DNA of 64,000 bases from Stropharia rugosoannulata (GCA_028532985.1 JANCIK010000003.1:4226001-4290000); one strand, 5' to 3'. Positions 24,501-34,817 are shown, counted from the stretch's first letter. Program-made: numbers and translations. Notes: generated by a model not told the origin, from the sequence alone.

Positions 24501-26134
24501 TTGGAGCATTCACTGCTAACATCCAACCAGTCCCAGAACCCCTTAACCGCTATATTCCCCAGAATTTTGCGGAAGCATTCGACCTCTCACGCCGTCACCT
24601 CTGGATGCCAGCAATGGTCAAAGAAATCGACAGATGGGATGAACGAGGCGTTGTTACACCAGTTCCAAGACTACAAGGTATCAAAACAATTAAAACACGA
24701 TGGGTGTACGATGAAAAGACGGACGCAGTAGGGAACTTAATTAAAAGGCGAGGGCGTTGCGTGGTGAAGGGGTTTACACAGAAGTTGGGGGAACACTACT
24801 TCGAGTCGTTCGCGGCAGTTGTAAGGTACGAATCCATTAGGATGCTCATTGCACTGGCAGCGTCCCTAGGCCTGAAACTCCGCCTTATTGACGTCGTCGG
24901 CGCTTTCCTGAATGCAAAACCCCAAGGTGAAAATTACCTAGAAATTCCTGAGGGCTTTGAAGACCACTACAAGATACCAGGCGTTGATACGGTTCTCAAG
25001 ATGGAGCTGAATATTTATGGCACCATGGACGGAGCTAACAACTGGGCGCGTCTCCTCGACAAGACATACAAGGAGCTCGGACACAGAAAATCGAAGGCAG
25101 ATTCTTGCGTACGGATCCAGTATACTAAGGACGGGGGATCGACTATCTCAGGCACCTACACAGATGACGTTACCATGGTCTGTACTTCGAATGGGGCAGG
25201 GGACCAGACTACAAGGGAAATCGGGGAAAAATTTGATATAACTAATCACGGACAGCCGAAGGTCATACTTGGGATGGGGATCGTCTACCACAAAAATGGC
25301 AATATCTCGATGCACCAGAAAGCACTGATCCTCAAGGCGCTCGACGAGTTTGGTATGATGGACTGTAACCCGAGGTATACACCACTTCCAACAAATGCGA
25401 CTAACTTAGCCGAATCGACTGAGCCTGCGACCCAAGAAGACGTTCTCTTTATGAGAAACAAACCATACCGAGGTGTTTGCGGAACCCTCAACCACCTAGC
25501 CAATGGGACGAGACCAGATATCAGCTTTGCCGTAGGACTACTCATGCGTTACGCAACGGATCCTCGTCCATGTCACTGGAAGCTCGCTCAACACGTTCTC
25601 GCATACCTCAAGGCGACAATGAATTATGGATTAACGTATAAATTTAATACCCCAATTAAACCAACGGGCTTCACAGATTCGTCGTACGCAGATGAAATTG
25701 AAACCAGGAGATCGTCTGCTGGTTACGTTTTCACCTCGGCAGGAGGCGCGGTTAGCTGGAAATCGAAAACTCAGAAGAAGGTGGCGGCGTCGACAGGGGA
25801 AGCAGAATATGTGGGGCTATTCGAAGGAGGGAAGCAGGCGATGTGGATGACGTCGTGGTACAGGGAAGTGGATCAATACTACGACTTACCTGTTGTCGTT
25901 TATTGCGACAATAACGCGGCAAAATCACTTGCGAAGACAGCGAACGGACACTCGAAGATTAAACACATCGCAATGAAAACTCACTGGATACGAGAGGCGG
26001 TGGAATCGAAGGAGATTGAAGTGGTGGACGTTGCAACGGAGGAGAACCCGGCGGATATCTTCACAAAAGCCTTGGGACGACCGAAGCACGAAAAATTCAT
26101 GAAGATGATTGGGATGGAGGAATTGGAGATCTAA
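21548..26134 (+). CDS. Copia Gag-Pol polyprotein
   Basis: Single 1,528-residue frame encoding capsid, protease, integrase, reverse transcriptase and RNase H, which together copy element RNA to DNA and insert it. Visible marks, in copia order: a CCHC zinc knuckle starting at about residue 289 (C-x4-C-x4-H-x4-C); the protease DSG at about 425; the integrase zinc region around LWHRRYAHFG (about 560); integrase catalytic D624, D689 and E725, with 35 residues between the last two; reverse transcriptase D1115 (LIDVVGAF) and YTDD at 1204-1207; and RNase H from about D1377 (FTDSSYAD) with GEAEY and YCDNN. The RT box is YTDD where YVDD is more usual. No break is seen. Confidence 0.96.
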   Translation: MSSSSILSPIALAEKDRLRGYENYTHWKLLMEAHGKPKGLHKYWNGKIEIPSECVESSEDNDSDTDLDPKETEGESTSVPKEKGKKPTKPIIPPLPTPLHSTTPSALEYELRENVALSSILINVVDIHGSGIDPSKSAHKAWKHLQDLYGRTSDRARNLREEELAACKLVEGGKVAGEDGHIEKMRLLRQRANEAGARISDSRFITKLLDSFPDSWDPIITPMYGEMDLNKIIMNLTTHAERLTIRESRSKAPTKPDDAVRALEATVLALKAEVSNLRSKGPKNPNLKCINMACGKTGHVIADCFKPGGGKAGQYPDWWKGRRVGTPVTANMATTETPLANQGGLISTGVHYALSATIAGGDDINHLIALVTSLPDQGTDEIQELIDDEHDIWRLMVENKPFIENIRALIASSDANSISSACVADSGCSTHFFKDKSVFVTYKAINLQGQSSKEGASFTVLGIGNVEVKVVHNGKEHTLTFMNALHAPDVTANLISISRMDLAGWDTVFGGKRVRFFKDKVEIFSGTLRNGLYLIAGSIVSEVPTALTARSLNSPANIALWHRRYAHFGVTRISQASTLVDGLNITTNNALGKCEDCIIANQKQRPFDEEIIPETEVLRLTNVDIWGPARVTSAGGAIYAMKIHDSASSRKQSFFLANREAETTLRALSIYKSQAETITGKRMVYVRTDNAREFLSDLWRAFFEENGLLFVPTAPQSSKSNGTAERSIGITTASVRAMLQDSGMPPKWWAEAWAFSEKVENLLPSARHPGQIPEERWTGKRQDVGHIRVWGCVAYVHVPKERGDGKLGNRGQKGRLVGMESRGIYRVLIPETGHVVRSRNVVFEEGLGHRTLTSEGEYFVGEDTEDYNYDFLLEHQPPTNKTDQINGPKNSSLIPNDTDSNPTLPETPANQPLNANPPVQPKISRPRIIYPPASRSSARLAAANPQENAPTENGDSQDEEQSEVEMALIQEEPESEDDNVTSTMIGAFTANIQPVPEPLNRYIPQNFAEAFDLSRRHLWMPAMVKEIDRWDERGVVTPVPRLQGIKTIKTRWVYDEKTDAVGNLIKRRGRCVVKGFTQKLGEHYFESFAAVVRYESIRMLIALAASLGLKLRLIDVVGAFLNAKPQGENYLEIPEGFEDHYKIPGVDTVLKMELNIYGTMDGANNWARLLDKTYKELGHRKSKADSCVRIQYTKDGGSTISGTYTDDVTMVCTSNGAGDQTTREIGEKFDITNHGQPKVILGMGIVYHKNGNISMHQKALILKALDEFGMMDCNPRYTPLPTNATNLAESTEPATQEDVLFMRNKPYRGVCGTLNHLANGTRPDISFAVGLLMRYATDPRPCHWKLAQHVLAYLKATMNYGLTYKFNTPIKPTGFTDSSYADEIETRRSSAGYVFTSAGGAVSWKSKTQKKVAASTGEAEYVGLFEGGKQAMWMTSWYREVDQYYDLPVVVYCDNNAAKSLAKTANGHSKIKHIAMKTHWIREAVESKEIEVVDVATEENPADIFTKALGRPKHEKFMKMIGMEELEI

Positions 26135-26190
26135 CGATACGTACCTTTCTTTTCTTCATTTTACATATACATAAAAGAGGCCAAGGCTTC

Positions 26191-26198
26191 AGGGGGAG
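26191..26198 (+). other. Polypurine tract of copia element
   Basis: AGGGGGAG directly precedes the right LTR and would prime plus-strand synthesis. Confidence 0.75.
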
Positions 26199-26505
26199 TG
26201 TCGAGGATCGAACCCTCGGCCTCACCCATACACTACCTTTTACGACCTTTTACTTCCGTTTCGTTTGCATATGTTATGTTTCTTCTGAATATTTTCACCA
26301 TCCAGACGAATACCCACCTCAGCCGTTTACTCTTTAGTCGACGTCTGAGGTGCGTATCTTCAACATATCTATATTAAACTTATTTACTTATTTACCTACC
26401 TGTAGAGAACGTACTTACACGTACTACCTAACAGGTATATATATATTCAGCCGTTTACTCTTTAGTCGACGTCTGAGAGAACGTACTTACACGTACTACC
26501 TAACA
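26199..26505 (+). repeat. Right LTR of copia element
   Basis: 307 bp, no difference seen from the left LTR. It is followed by the target duplication GCTAC. Confidence 0.95.
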
Positions 26506-26967
26506 GCTACCTTTATCTGTTTACTCAACCCAGCTATAGCTCTGACAAGTGTGTTGTTCACGTGTGGCGTCTACCTGAAGATAAACTCTAAAGCATATGA
26601 TGCTATTGCTTTATCAACACGCACAAAGAATATAACAAGATGGTCCGGGCGCCTTGCAGTGACTCTGTATTCAGTATCTGGACTTCTTTACACGATGTCG
26701 ACGCTTATTACATGCGGGAAAGGACACACCGCCAAGCCTGGGCTGTACACTTTCGATTTCGGGAGAGTTTTGAACGCTATGGCGACTGTACGTACGCAGA
26801 GCATGCTACGGACTCTTGTGCTTATAAAGTTCCGACAGGGGGTCGCGCCAATGCTTCTAACAGCTCAGGTATCATTGTCTGCCTTACCAGAGTCCCAGAA
26901 TCATCAGCTATCCAGCGGAATTGAAAATAAACGCGATTATAGCCTCGAGTTTATCACCAGGCAATAA

Positions 26968-28406
26968 TTCTATCTAGTAACTAGAGTATATAGTTCCGTC
27001 GTATATCTGTAATCTGAGCCTGATTTCACCAAGAGTGAAAAATATTTACAAAACCGCTTGAACTTGGAGAAGATCTATTATAATAATCAATAGTGGTTTC
27101 AAGATTGATGAACCGCTGCAGGGCGCGTTTGAATGAGATTTCTCAAAAAGACTGGATTGGGCGGGCCGAGAACTCCTGACCTACCCGACCGAGCCGGTGC
27201 GCCCGCCGCTTGGGCCCGTGCGCCAGGCCTGCATATTCTTCTCTATCCCCGATGACCAAATTGGTCGACCATGACATCGCTCCACGCCCCACTTAGTGCC
27301 TAAAAGCATCAAGGTGAGGCGAAAACAGCTGTACCTATTGTTCACCACTACCGTCCAACACAACCCCTCACGCGTTCGTTTGCGTTTCCTAGTGAATGGT
27401 GTACTTTTTCCCCTGTCGAGTTGTCCACGCTTCATACCAGCCTGTTATACAAATACTGCCTGTGACTGCTGAGCCCAGTGCTTAGATTAATAGTAGCTTA
27501 CTCGGCAGCCGGATATGACTCCCCGCGAAGCATGCATTGACGGGGGCGTTGCGGTGGTACGTTCCATAGAACATGATTGCCCCTTCCCCGTAATATTCCC
27601 ATGTCTGAAAGTTGCAACTCTTGCTTGTACATAAATTTTCTCCGGACATGATACCACTCCTCCCGGGGACGTGCAATCTTTCCTATAATATGAAAGGGTC
27701 GTTATATAAACTAACCATGTAAGTCTGTTATTCAAGAAATAATGCTCTTCCTCTATTCTATGCAGGTGCATGCATGTCAGTGCAGATGTCATGTCGCAGA
27801 CAGGAAGCAAATCATTACATCAGTCACCGGTCACCATTATCGATCCGACTAATGGATAGTAAACTGCTTCTGTGGCACGCATTCAAGAACCGCGTTGGCT
27901 ACTTGACCAGTGTCTACCGCTGATAATGCTTCGATGCCGTAGGTGCAACATAGGATATATCAAATCGATAGGAGATTCTATATTATTAGATTCTATTTGG
28001 CCTACACATGTTGGCCGTATACAAATATTGACGCCTCTTCTACTAAGATTCCCAGCGGAGATTAATCTATTTCCCACGGCTCATAGTTCTATTCGGACGT
28101 ACCCTGCTTTTGCGCTGCAATGAAATCTCGTTATTGCTTGTTGGCAAATATTCCATTCAGTTTCTATTGGTTATCTATCACTTTTACTGATATGAAAGAT
28201 AGCGTAAGAAAAAAATGACAATAGCGTCCACCAGGCGCAAAGAGAAGCCGGATAGATTGAGGCGAACTGCATAAAAGCGCAAAGAAATAAACTCAGTACA
28301 TCAGAGTGTACCCCACGTTTACACCCTTTGTGAGTACAAAAACATAGAGTCAAATGAAGAGCCCTGTGCTCAAGCTGACGTTCCTCCACAATTTAAATCA
28401 GACGCT
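26968..28406. other. Intergenic between A4 and LPMO gene
   Basis: No gene is supported. 27,130-27,440 is GC-rich and resembles the degenerate repeat patches elsewhere. The 200 bases before 28,407 are the likely promoter region of the LPMO gene; no clear TATA box is seen. Confidence 0.4.
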
Positions 28407-29093
28407 ATGAAGCTCCTTGACCTCTGTACTGTCGCAATCAGTCTGGCATACTCGGTTGCTCCGGTCGTAGCCCATGGCTATGTTTCGGAGCCACGCAGCC
28501 GTCAGGCCCTCTGTAGAGATGGTGTGATATCCCCCAATCTGTGCGGTGGGGTCCAATATGAGCCGCAGAGCGTTGAAGGTCTCCACGGGTCCTTCCTGTG
28601 CAACGGGAATGGTGCTCGATTTTCCGAGCTTAACATCGACGCCAACTTTGTCGGCGAGGCCACCTTCGTACCTCCTGGAATAGACAAGCTCACCTTTGTC
28701 TGGACCTTGCCCGCGCCACACAGTACCTCCACCTGGGAATACTTCGTCCTGACCAAGGACAACACCCTGCTCACGTCTATCGACGACGGTGGTGCTGTTC
28801 CGCCAACTGTGGTGACTCACGATGTTCCGCTCGGGGGACTTACGGGACCGCATACAATTCTTGCAAGGTGGAACATCGCTGATACACCGAACTCTTTCTA
28901 CTCTTGTGTCGACCTCGTCATCGCCCCATATAGCACCGAGACTGCTGTTGCCAGCGCGGCACCGACGGCTCTCGCCGTTCAGCTCCCTGTTACCCTGCCA
29001 GACGCTGAGCGATCCAACAGTACTGGACCCGAGGCTGACTCGCACAGTGTAGCCCTTCCGTATCTTTACGTTGTTCCCGGAAGCTCAGTATGA
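28407..29093 (+). CDS. Secreted AA10-type (CBM33) lytic polysaccharide monooxygenase
   Basis: A 228-residue, intronless frame. Residues 1-22 form a signal peptide, and cleavage after VVA leaves His23 at the mature N-terminus (HGYVSEPRSR), as copper LPMOs require. The fold continues with CGGVQYEPQSVEG, FTWTL-like FVWTLPAPH with His105 as the likely second copper ligand, PPTVVTHDVPLGG, and ILARWNIADTPNSFYSCVDL with Phe164 at the axial position. This layout matches CBP21-type AA10 enzymes, which oxidatively cleave chitin or cellulose outside the cell. A Ser/Thr/Ala-rich tail of about 55 residues follows; no carbohydrate-binding module is seen. AA10 is mainly bacterial and less common in fungi, and the absence of introns stands out in this intron-rich window. 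Confidence 0.85.
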   Translation: MKLLDLCTVAISLAYSVAPVVAHGYVSEPRSRQALCRDGVISPNLCGGVQYEPQSVEGLHGSFLCNGNGARFSELNIDANFVGEATFVPPGIDKLTFVWTLPAPHSTSTWEYFVLTKDNTLLTSIDDGGAVPPTVVTHDVPLGGLTGPHTILARWNIADTPNSFYSCVDLVIAPYSTETAVASAAPTALAVQLPVTLPDAERSNSTGPEADSHSVALPYLYVVPGSSV

Positions 29094-29942
29094 GTTTAAC
29101 CAGGATTGAAACTTCAATCGAGTAGGTGAGTGTATTATTTTGATATGATCTCAATTGGATTTCAAAACTCTTATCATATGTATGCAGAATTACCGTACGT
29201 CGTTTGCGAAGCTGTATGTCATGGGGGCTTGTGAGAATCAGGCGTTCCAGTATCCAATCCGAATTTGTAAATGTATCTGGACATCTCATGGAATATGATT
29301 TGACTATGGTCATGTTTTAGTGTATAGTTGAGGTCGGTGCCAACTGACCAGCGCTCGCGTTAAACCTAAAAATACAAGAAGTCAACAAACCTATATTGTA
29401 TCGAAATGTCCATAAATTAATTGGCTATAACGCGTTCGAGAGTATAATGGCCGTTCTGGTCGTCGGGCACGCACAACAGGGATGTCCCTTGTGCCCTTGT
29501 ATGCTTGTGCTAGGTCACTACAGGGCTTACCTTATCCGGATCCTGGAGGCTAAAGACTTGACGCCTTACGCGGGTCGGCCGACATGATAAGCTGTTGCCT
29601 GTTTCCCTGCCCATTTCACCTACCGTACCCGTACGCCGTACGCCATCCGCGCACCACCCATTCATCCACTAATTTAGTATGATAACACACCCAGCCCACG
29701 GGTATCCCTCTTCATCACGCGCCGTTCACTCAAGAACGCCTCTGGCCCGCCCATAGAGCGCACGCCACGGCGGAACGAACCCGCCTAACACCTCCTGCCG
29801 CCTCCAGAAGACCCATGCTCCTCTGCCGTTGTCAGCCAGGCCCGACGCGCAGCTGTAAGACAACCCGGGTCGGCCATCGGTCGTCGCTGAGCGCGAGCGT
29901 GCCCATGTGCTCGTCCGCCGAGCAGTATACACACGCCTTTCC
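29094..29942. other. Intergenic
   Basis: No gene is supported. 29,600-29,700 carries pyrimidine-rich strings resembling the patches at 7.5 kb and 14.4 kb. Confidence 0.35.
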
Positions 29943-31758
29943 AGCTAGTCGTCGCTAGGGGAGTGCTGCCCGTACTGGAGGTTAAGTATCCTCTTATCGG
30001 GCTGGAGTTCAAGCAAGTCCTACGGCGTTGGCGCGCGGTCTAACGATTGGCAGCGGTTCCCCCGACACTTTCCGGATGGTCCCGTAGCATTGGGAGTCTG
30101 CGCGATCCTTCGTAGAACTGGTAAAACTGGTGCGTTGATCGGCTACTCTTGGGAAGCATGTACATATCTGCAAATGTCAGGCCATCCACCACAATTATAC
30201 CTCTTGAAGCACGATTGTTATATTTTTTATCTGCATCTATGAGTGTGTATCTCTTTATGCATGTACCTCGACGAACGCTAGTGGCATCTTACTACTGAGT
30301 ACTTGAAAAGTGTGAAATTAAAAATGACGGCACTATACCCTGTTGTGGCCCATGAGCTGACCAATACCGAATGCATGAAATGGCCTTACCGTCGTCATTG
30401 AGGTTAAAGCACTGACATAAAACCGTGGAAGTTCCCAAGCATATCGCAGATCACCTCCCATAAATGTCGGCCACTAATGGACGTCTTAGTTTCAGGTATT
30501 ATTCTACACACTGGATGCATTGCCGTCAATGTGATAGATGAAGCAAAAGCCTGACGGAGCCTCGACTCATGTGGATCAATGCAGACCATACGTGTGTTCG
30601 TGCGGTTAAGCAAAAATATATGCACCGCGCCATGCCGGTCCTTGAAGTTGATCAAATGCACAGCGCTAAGAGCATTTATGCAGCGAGCCAACAGGATGAG
30701 AAGAGCACGACAGATGCGCTTCGGTTACAAAATCTCGGGCCCACAGGTATCTGAAAGCAAAGATCACCGTATGTATACGCAAGTCGGAGAGATCGGACTA
30801 GTGAAAGGGTCACTACGGCGGAACACGCTTCCCTTGTCTTCAGGATGGAGTATTCTGGAAAGTGCAGCAGCACGGATAGGTGGTGTATATACTATCTACG
30901 TCAGACTTGCTTGAAGTGATGCCACTAATCGAGGGAAGCAATATGGTACTCGATCAGACGATAGAGAAAAGTACTGGCTGATCACAGAATCTAGTCAACA
31001 CGCTGAAGAACCTGAATCTCTGCACGAAAGACTAGTCGATGGGGGACGCGCAGTGCGAAATGTCGTGCACCGGTATGTTGATAATTGTTCCCCCTACTGT
31101 TGTAAGATTGATTATGTGTTTGTGTAAGTGCGAGCGACGACTTGTGTGGTCGTCTTGAGGGTGGTTCAAGGAATAGGACTATAGAATAAATGATAGACTA
31201 GAGTTGGGCGAACTTGAAGAGGTACGGCCACATGTACTGACTCCAACTGTACTTCGGATGGTAAAACGAGGGTGGGTCCTTTCTTAACTGCCTAGCTACA
31301 TGTACACGACATCCTTTTATACTGTAAAAGCATGTATATATAAATAAAATATAAAACTTCTCCTAACTCCTGAGGGCCAACCGAGTTCTCTCGAGAATAT
31401 TCTTGCCAGGATGCCCGAAACCCAAAGATATTCCTTCGATCGACCTATACCAAATGGATCTTTTCTGCGCGCACGCAAATAGCGCACCTTACACTGTGGT
31501 GGCGAATAATGGGGAATATAGCGAATGTACATGAATTGCGAATGGCACTGATAAGTCCTCTTTGTTACCTCGTTGTTGCCTAACTAGAGAGTAAAAGTCA
31601 ACATATTACACGCTAGGAAAACAGAGTTTCACATGACACTATTATATTCCGAAGGTATAGAATAAGTGAGAGGATGATGGAAAGTAGACAGCATCATTCT
31701 AGTAGTACGGCCCTATAAGTACACAGATTTTATGCAGTGAAACTTGAAAGCAACTACC
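29943..31758. other. Non-coding outer part of left arm
   Basis: Apart from the LTR-like insertion I see no gene. Short open frames at 30,404-30,914 recur in the right arm but lack splice logic or a known domain; their conservation is explained by the recent duplication. Confidence 0.4.
31101..31492 (-). mobile_element. Solo LTR-like insertion, 392 bp
   Basis: Reads TGTAAGATTG...CACCTTAC on the plus strand, and is the inverse-orientation relative of the copy at 38,200-38,587. Flanks carry ACTGT (31096-31100 and 31493-31497), a 5-bp target duplication; a 4-bp duplication CTGT with TG...CA ends is the alternative. The right arm of the inverted duplication has the unoccupied site at 58,266-58,270. 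There is no coding capacity. Best read as a solo LTR; a short-TIR MITE is possible. Confidence 0.85.
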
Positions 31759-33007
31759 CTAGGGTAGTTTGCGACCCTGAAATGTGGAATCATCATACGA
31801 AATTGTTGATTCACTACCAACAGATGTCGTGGGACCAAATCGTAGACAAGACAGCTTTGTATGTGTGCAGCTGTCATTTATCTGTGGATTTTGAATCTTG
31901 TGTCGAGTCTCGCGATAGAGACGGCAGGCCATAATGCTTGGGATCACGAAGTTTGGCATGTACAAAATGGACTTGAGCACAAGATGTCCGCGTAGATACA
32001 GAACAAGAACCGGAATATGTATGAGGGTAACAATCCTAAATTGTATGTTAGAACTCCACGTTAGTTAAGACAAGGTAAGAGCTGACAAATAGTATTGTTG
32101 TCCATCGCGGAGGATCTCTTGCGTAAATCGTGGCAGGTATTTTCCAAAAACAAAAACTTTTACGCCGTCTATGGATTTCAAGCTGATGTAGGCGTTCTTC
32201 GCCAGTCGCCATGAGATTGCCGAAAAGATGAGAGTGTCGTATAGAGCAGGTGCGAAGACTGCTGCCCCGACAATATGTTCATTGACAATGTTGTCCACAC
32301 AAAACGATACTTCGGTTTTCGACCCGCTGTTACGATTGATGATGACCTGAGTTGTCGCGCTCGAGACATAGAAGGGTACAGCGAATGCGACCATCGAAAC
32401 CATCAGCCAGAGGATCCCAAATGATACAACAATAAATCGCTCCTGGTTATAAACCGCATGGAGCCGAGCGATGAAAATCAGGCCGCTACCCGAAATACAC
32501 AAAGAGTAAAGGATGTTCGGTAGTATCTGTCCGAGGCGGCAGTTGACAGTATACGTGTTTGCTAAACGCCTCATCAGTTTCTGCAACATGATTCATTTGG
32601 ATGTACTTACTTTCGAAGACCAATGATCCAATTATAAAGCCAAGTGCGCCCCATCTCATCCATTTTCTGTCAGATTCGAGTAAAGAACATGTTTTTTTCT
32701 ACGTAAGCTCACCTAGAGGCAAAGTACGCAACGATGTTAATCGAAATGGAAGAACTGAGTAAGAGTCTGATCTCCTCAAAGAAACTTTCTATCGTGTCAT
32801 AAACAAGTAACTAGAGAATACAGTTTAGTATGTGTTGAATGTTAAAAAATATTAAGGTTGAACAATTACTGTAAGGGACACCAATAACGCGTATATCTGT
32901 ACTTGAAGGATATATCCTTGTTTCGGAAACATTCCCATCATGACCTCCACAGAGGCATTTTCGTCGCTGATGCATCCGAATCCGGGGATGCAGAACAACG
33001 CGGACAT
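31759..33007 (-). CDS. Family B seven-pass membrane protein, copy B3
   Basis: Predicted 347-residue protein. Minus-strand exons are 33007-32870, 32810-32713, 32666-32611, 32561-32087 and 32035-31759. Starts MSALFCIPGFGC. Key blocks are RWGALGFIIGSLVFE, ILPNILYSLCISGSGLIF, VGAAVFAPALYDTLIFSA, SWRLAKNAYISLKSIDGV, FGKYLPRFTQEILRDGQQYY and VIPSIMACRLYRETRH. The third intron uses the acceptor TTTAG at 32,562-32,566. The nearer CAG would give an intron of only 30 nt and the wrong frame, and the chosen site aligns TNTYTVNC with KKSNADHC of B1. The last donor is GTCAGC. Same exon lengths as B4 in the other arm. Intact; probably a membrane receptor or sensor of unknown ligand. Confidence 0.75.
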
Positions 33008-33977
33008 GGGCCAGGAATGCGTATTCGGGGTGTAATTTAAGCTTTACCTCGGTCAAACCTCGATATATGTACATATATATGGGCTTTTCTGATTGGGCCT
33101 GACGCTGCCTGACGACGTTGATAAATCACTGATCGCAGGTGAGGCACAGCATTCACATGATACAATGCCAAGACGAATTTCCTCCCGGCCGTGTACTGCT
33201 GCAGTCAGCAGTGTACCAGACATTGGCGCATCTATTTGGCGTCTGTACGTGCCCATGCTCAACAGTCTGTTACACTACATTCACCTTGTACCTCAAGGGA
33301 AGTTGGACAAGACATAAATTATACATGTTGGCCTCTAACTCCCAAAAAAGGTTTGTTTGTCACATGATGTGATTTCAAAATGCCTACCGCTTCTTGAGAC
33401 TGCGCAACAAGAGGCGCATGCTGAAATACACAACGCATATAATGAAACCCGAAATTGAACAGGCTGATCCTAGTACTTCGAAACACCAAACGCTAGCCCA
33501 ACTGCAGCAGCAGCGACTGTTACTACCAATTTTTGCGACCAACACTTTTAACAGGTAAGTGTTTGAAAACCAATATGGATTCGTTCCAGGAGTCGCTTCG
33601 TAATAGTGTGGATGCAGGCTGACTCTACCGCTTATACTTTTTCGTACTAGCGTCCTTGTACCTGCCTGATATGCGGCCAGTACGCCCCCTCCTCAGGAAT
33701 GGCCTATGCTGTGCTCTTAACATCGAATTGACTGAAAATGTTGATACAAATTTAGACACAAGCTGAATATAGATATCAGCTTCTATCTCTGGCTGACTGA
33801 CATCTAGAGGACTAGGCTCGAGAAGCAAAATAGATGCGGCACTGCGGCGAGTGGTGCCGGCATGGTGTGATACGGGTATCATGAGGCATTGCTGATGACA
33901 AAATAGCGCACGGTTCTCTGTCATTAAAATGTCCCACGCACAGTCTCAATAACTCACTGCCTGCCATCATCGTCTGA
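33008..33977. other. Non-coding between B3 and S1
   Basis: No gene supported. Open frames at 33,050-33,920 recur in the right arm because of the duplication. Confidence 0.35.
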
Positions 33978-34745
33978 ATGGCTACTGTCACAACACAGGA
34001 TATCAATAAAAATAATATTTATTTAAGGACAACAATACATTCTCCTCATCCATGAAGGGACTGTTTCGTAGGTCGAGAAAGAGACCCGATCATGTAATCG
34101 ACTCACAGCATGGAAGCGCGAACGAGATGCGTTCCTCCAAAAAATGGTTGGCTAGGTTTCGCAAAGGCACAGTGAGGAATCGGTTACCCAGGTCTAAGCC
34201 TTCCGAATCAAAAGTCAGGAAGTGTCTGTATACCGTTTTGAGAATATTTCTGACAAAGTATCAGGACGGCAGTCCCGCGATTAATGCGCCTATAAATCCG
34301 TCAACTGAGGCACTTCCTCGTACAGCCTTTGTAGATGGTGATCCTGCAAGGAATAATGAGGGTACGTATTTCTTACATCTTCTTCACTTACATAGTCACT
34401 ACTGACTGATTTATATGACCTTTCAATATCAGAGTTTGTACGCCCTTACGCTCTTGTTTTACCCACCTCGGTCACATGCCAGCTTCTATACTGGTGACGT
34501 TGGAGACTTGGAGTATCTGCCAGTTACGAGACGGTACGTTTGAGGGTTTTTTTCCCATCTCAGTAATGATTGTGGTCGCATCATAATTTTATGAATTTCC
34601 TCATACATATATTAAACCATTACCTTTGTGTATCCTTCTTTAGGCTTGTTACTCGTTCGAGATCCTGTATTAAATTCTCATGTGAGACATGCACAACCAC
34701 TTCTGACGCGTGACGGTTGATTAAACTGTATGGAAGTCAATCGGG
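33891..34745 (+). repeat. Direct repeat unit 1 (contains S1)
   Basis: Repeated in the same orientation, more diverged, at about 35,456-36,300. Both units run from GCTGATGACA-AATAGCGCACGG through the small gene S to the GTGACGGTTGATT-AACTG region. Confidence 0.75.
33978..34510 (+). pseudogene. Small basic protein S, copy S1 (N-terminal frame broken)
   Basis: Counterpart of the intact S3 gene at 55,282-55,784. From ATG 33978 it reads MATVTTQDINKNN, but an AT-rich insertion of about 17 nt near 34,005-34,025 shifts the frame. The remainder from ATG 34052 (MKGLFRRSRKRPDHV) is open to the splice donor near 34,361, and the second exon (FVRPYALVLPTSVTCQLLYW in S3) is also present. A shorter protein could still start at 34,052. 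No known domain; rich in Lys and Arg. Confidence 0.5.
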
Positions 34746-34817
34746 TACTGTTTAGCACCCTGCTATATGTTTTTTCACCAGATGATAGCGCAATCTGTGC
34801 AACCATGAGTGCTAGAG

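Larger units (their letters stand above)
21152..26505 (+). mobile_element. Complete Ty1/copia LTR retrotransposon
   Basis: The element is 5,354 bp, with two 307-bp LTRs that look identical base for base, a primer-binding-site-like sequence after the left LTR, one long gag-pol frame, a purine tract before the right LTR, and a 5-bp target duplication GCTAC (21147-21151 and 26506-26510). Identical LTRs and an unbroken frame indicate a very recent insertion and a potentially active element. Confidence 0.96.
20435..26967 (+). pseudogene. Family A membrane protein copy A4, split by copia element
   Basis: Paralogue of the gene at 49,141. Exons are 20435-20486, 20556-20597, 20664-20896, 20956-21037, 21094-21151 joined to about 26511-26787 across the retrotransposon, and about 26836-26967. 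The 42-nt second and 233-nt third exons match the lengths in the 49,141 gene. Blocks seen are YQLYNVLQALEYLLADCLM, FICLLNPAIALTSVLFTCG and GVAPMLLTAQVSL. The copia element (21152-26505) sits inside exon 5 with target duplication GCTAC on both sides, and the reading frame matches across the junction once element and one duplication are discounted. It was therefore probably a working gene until recently. This subtype is diverged from A1-A3. Confidence 0.75.
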
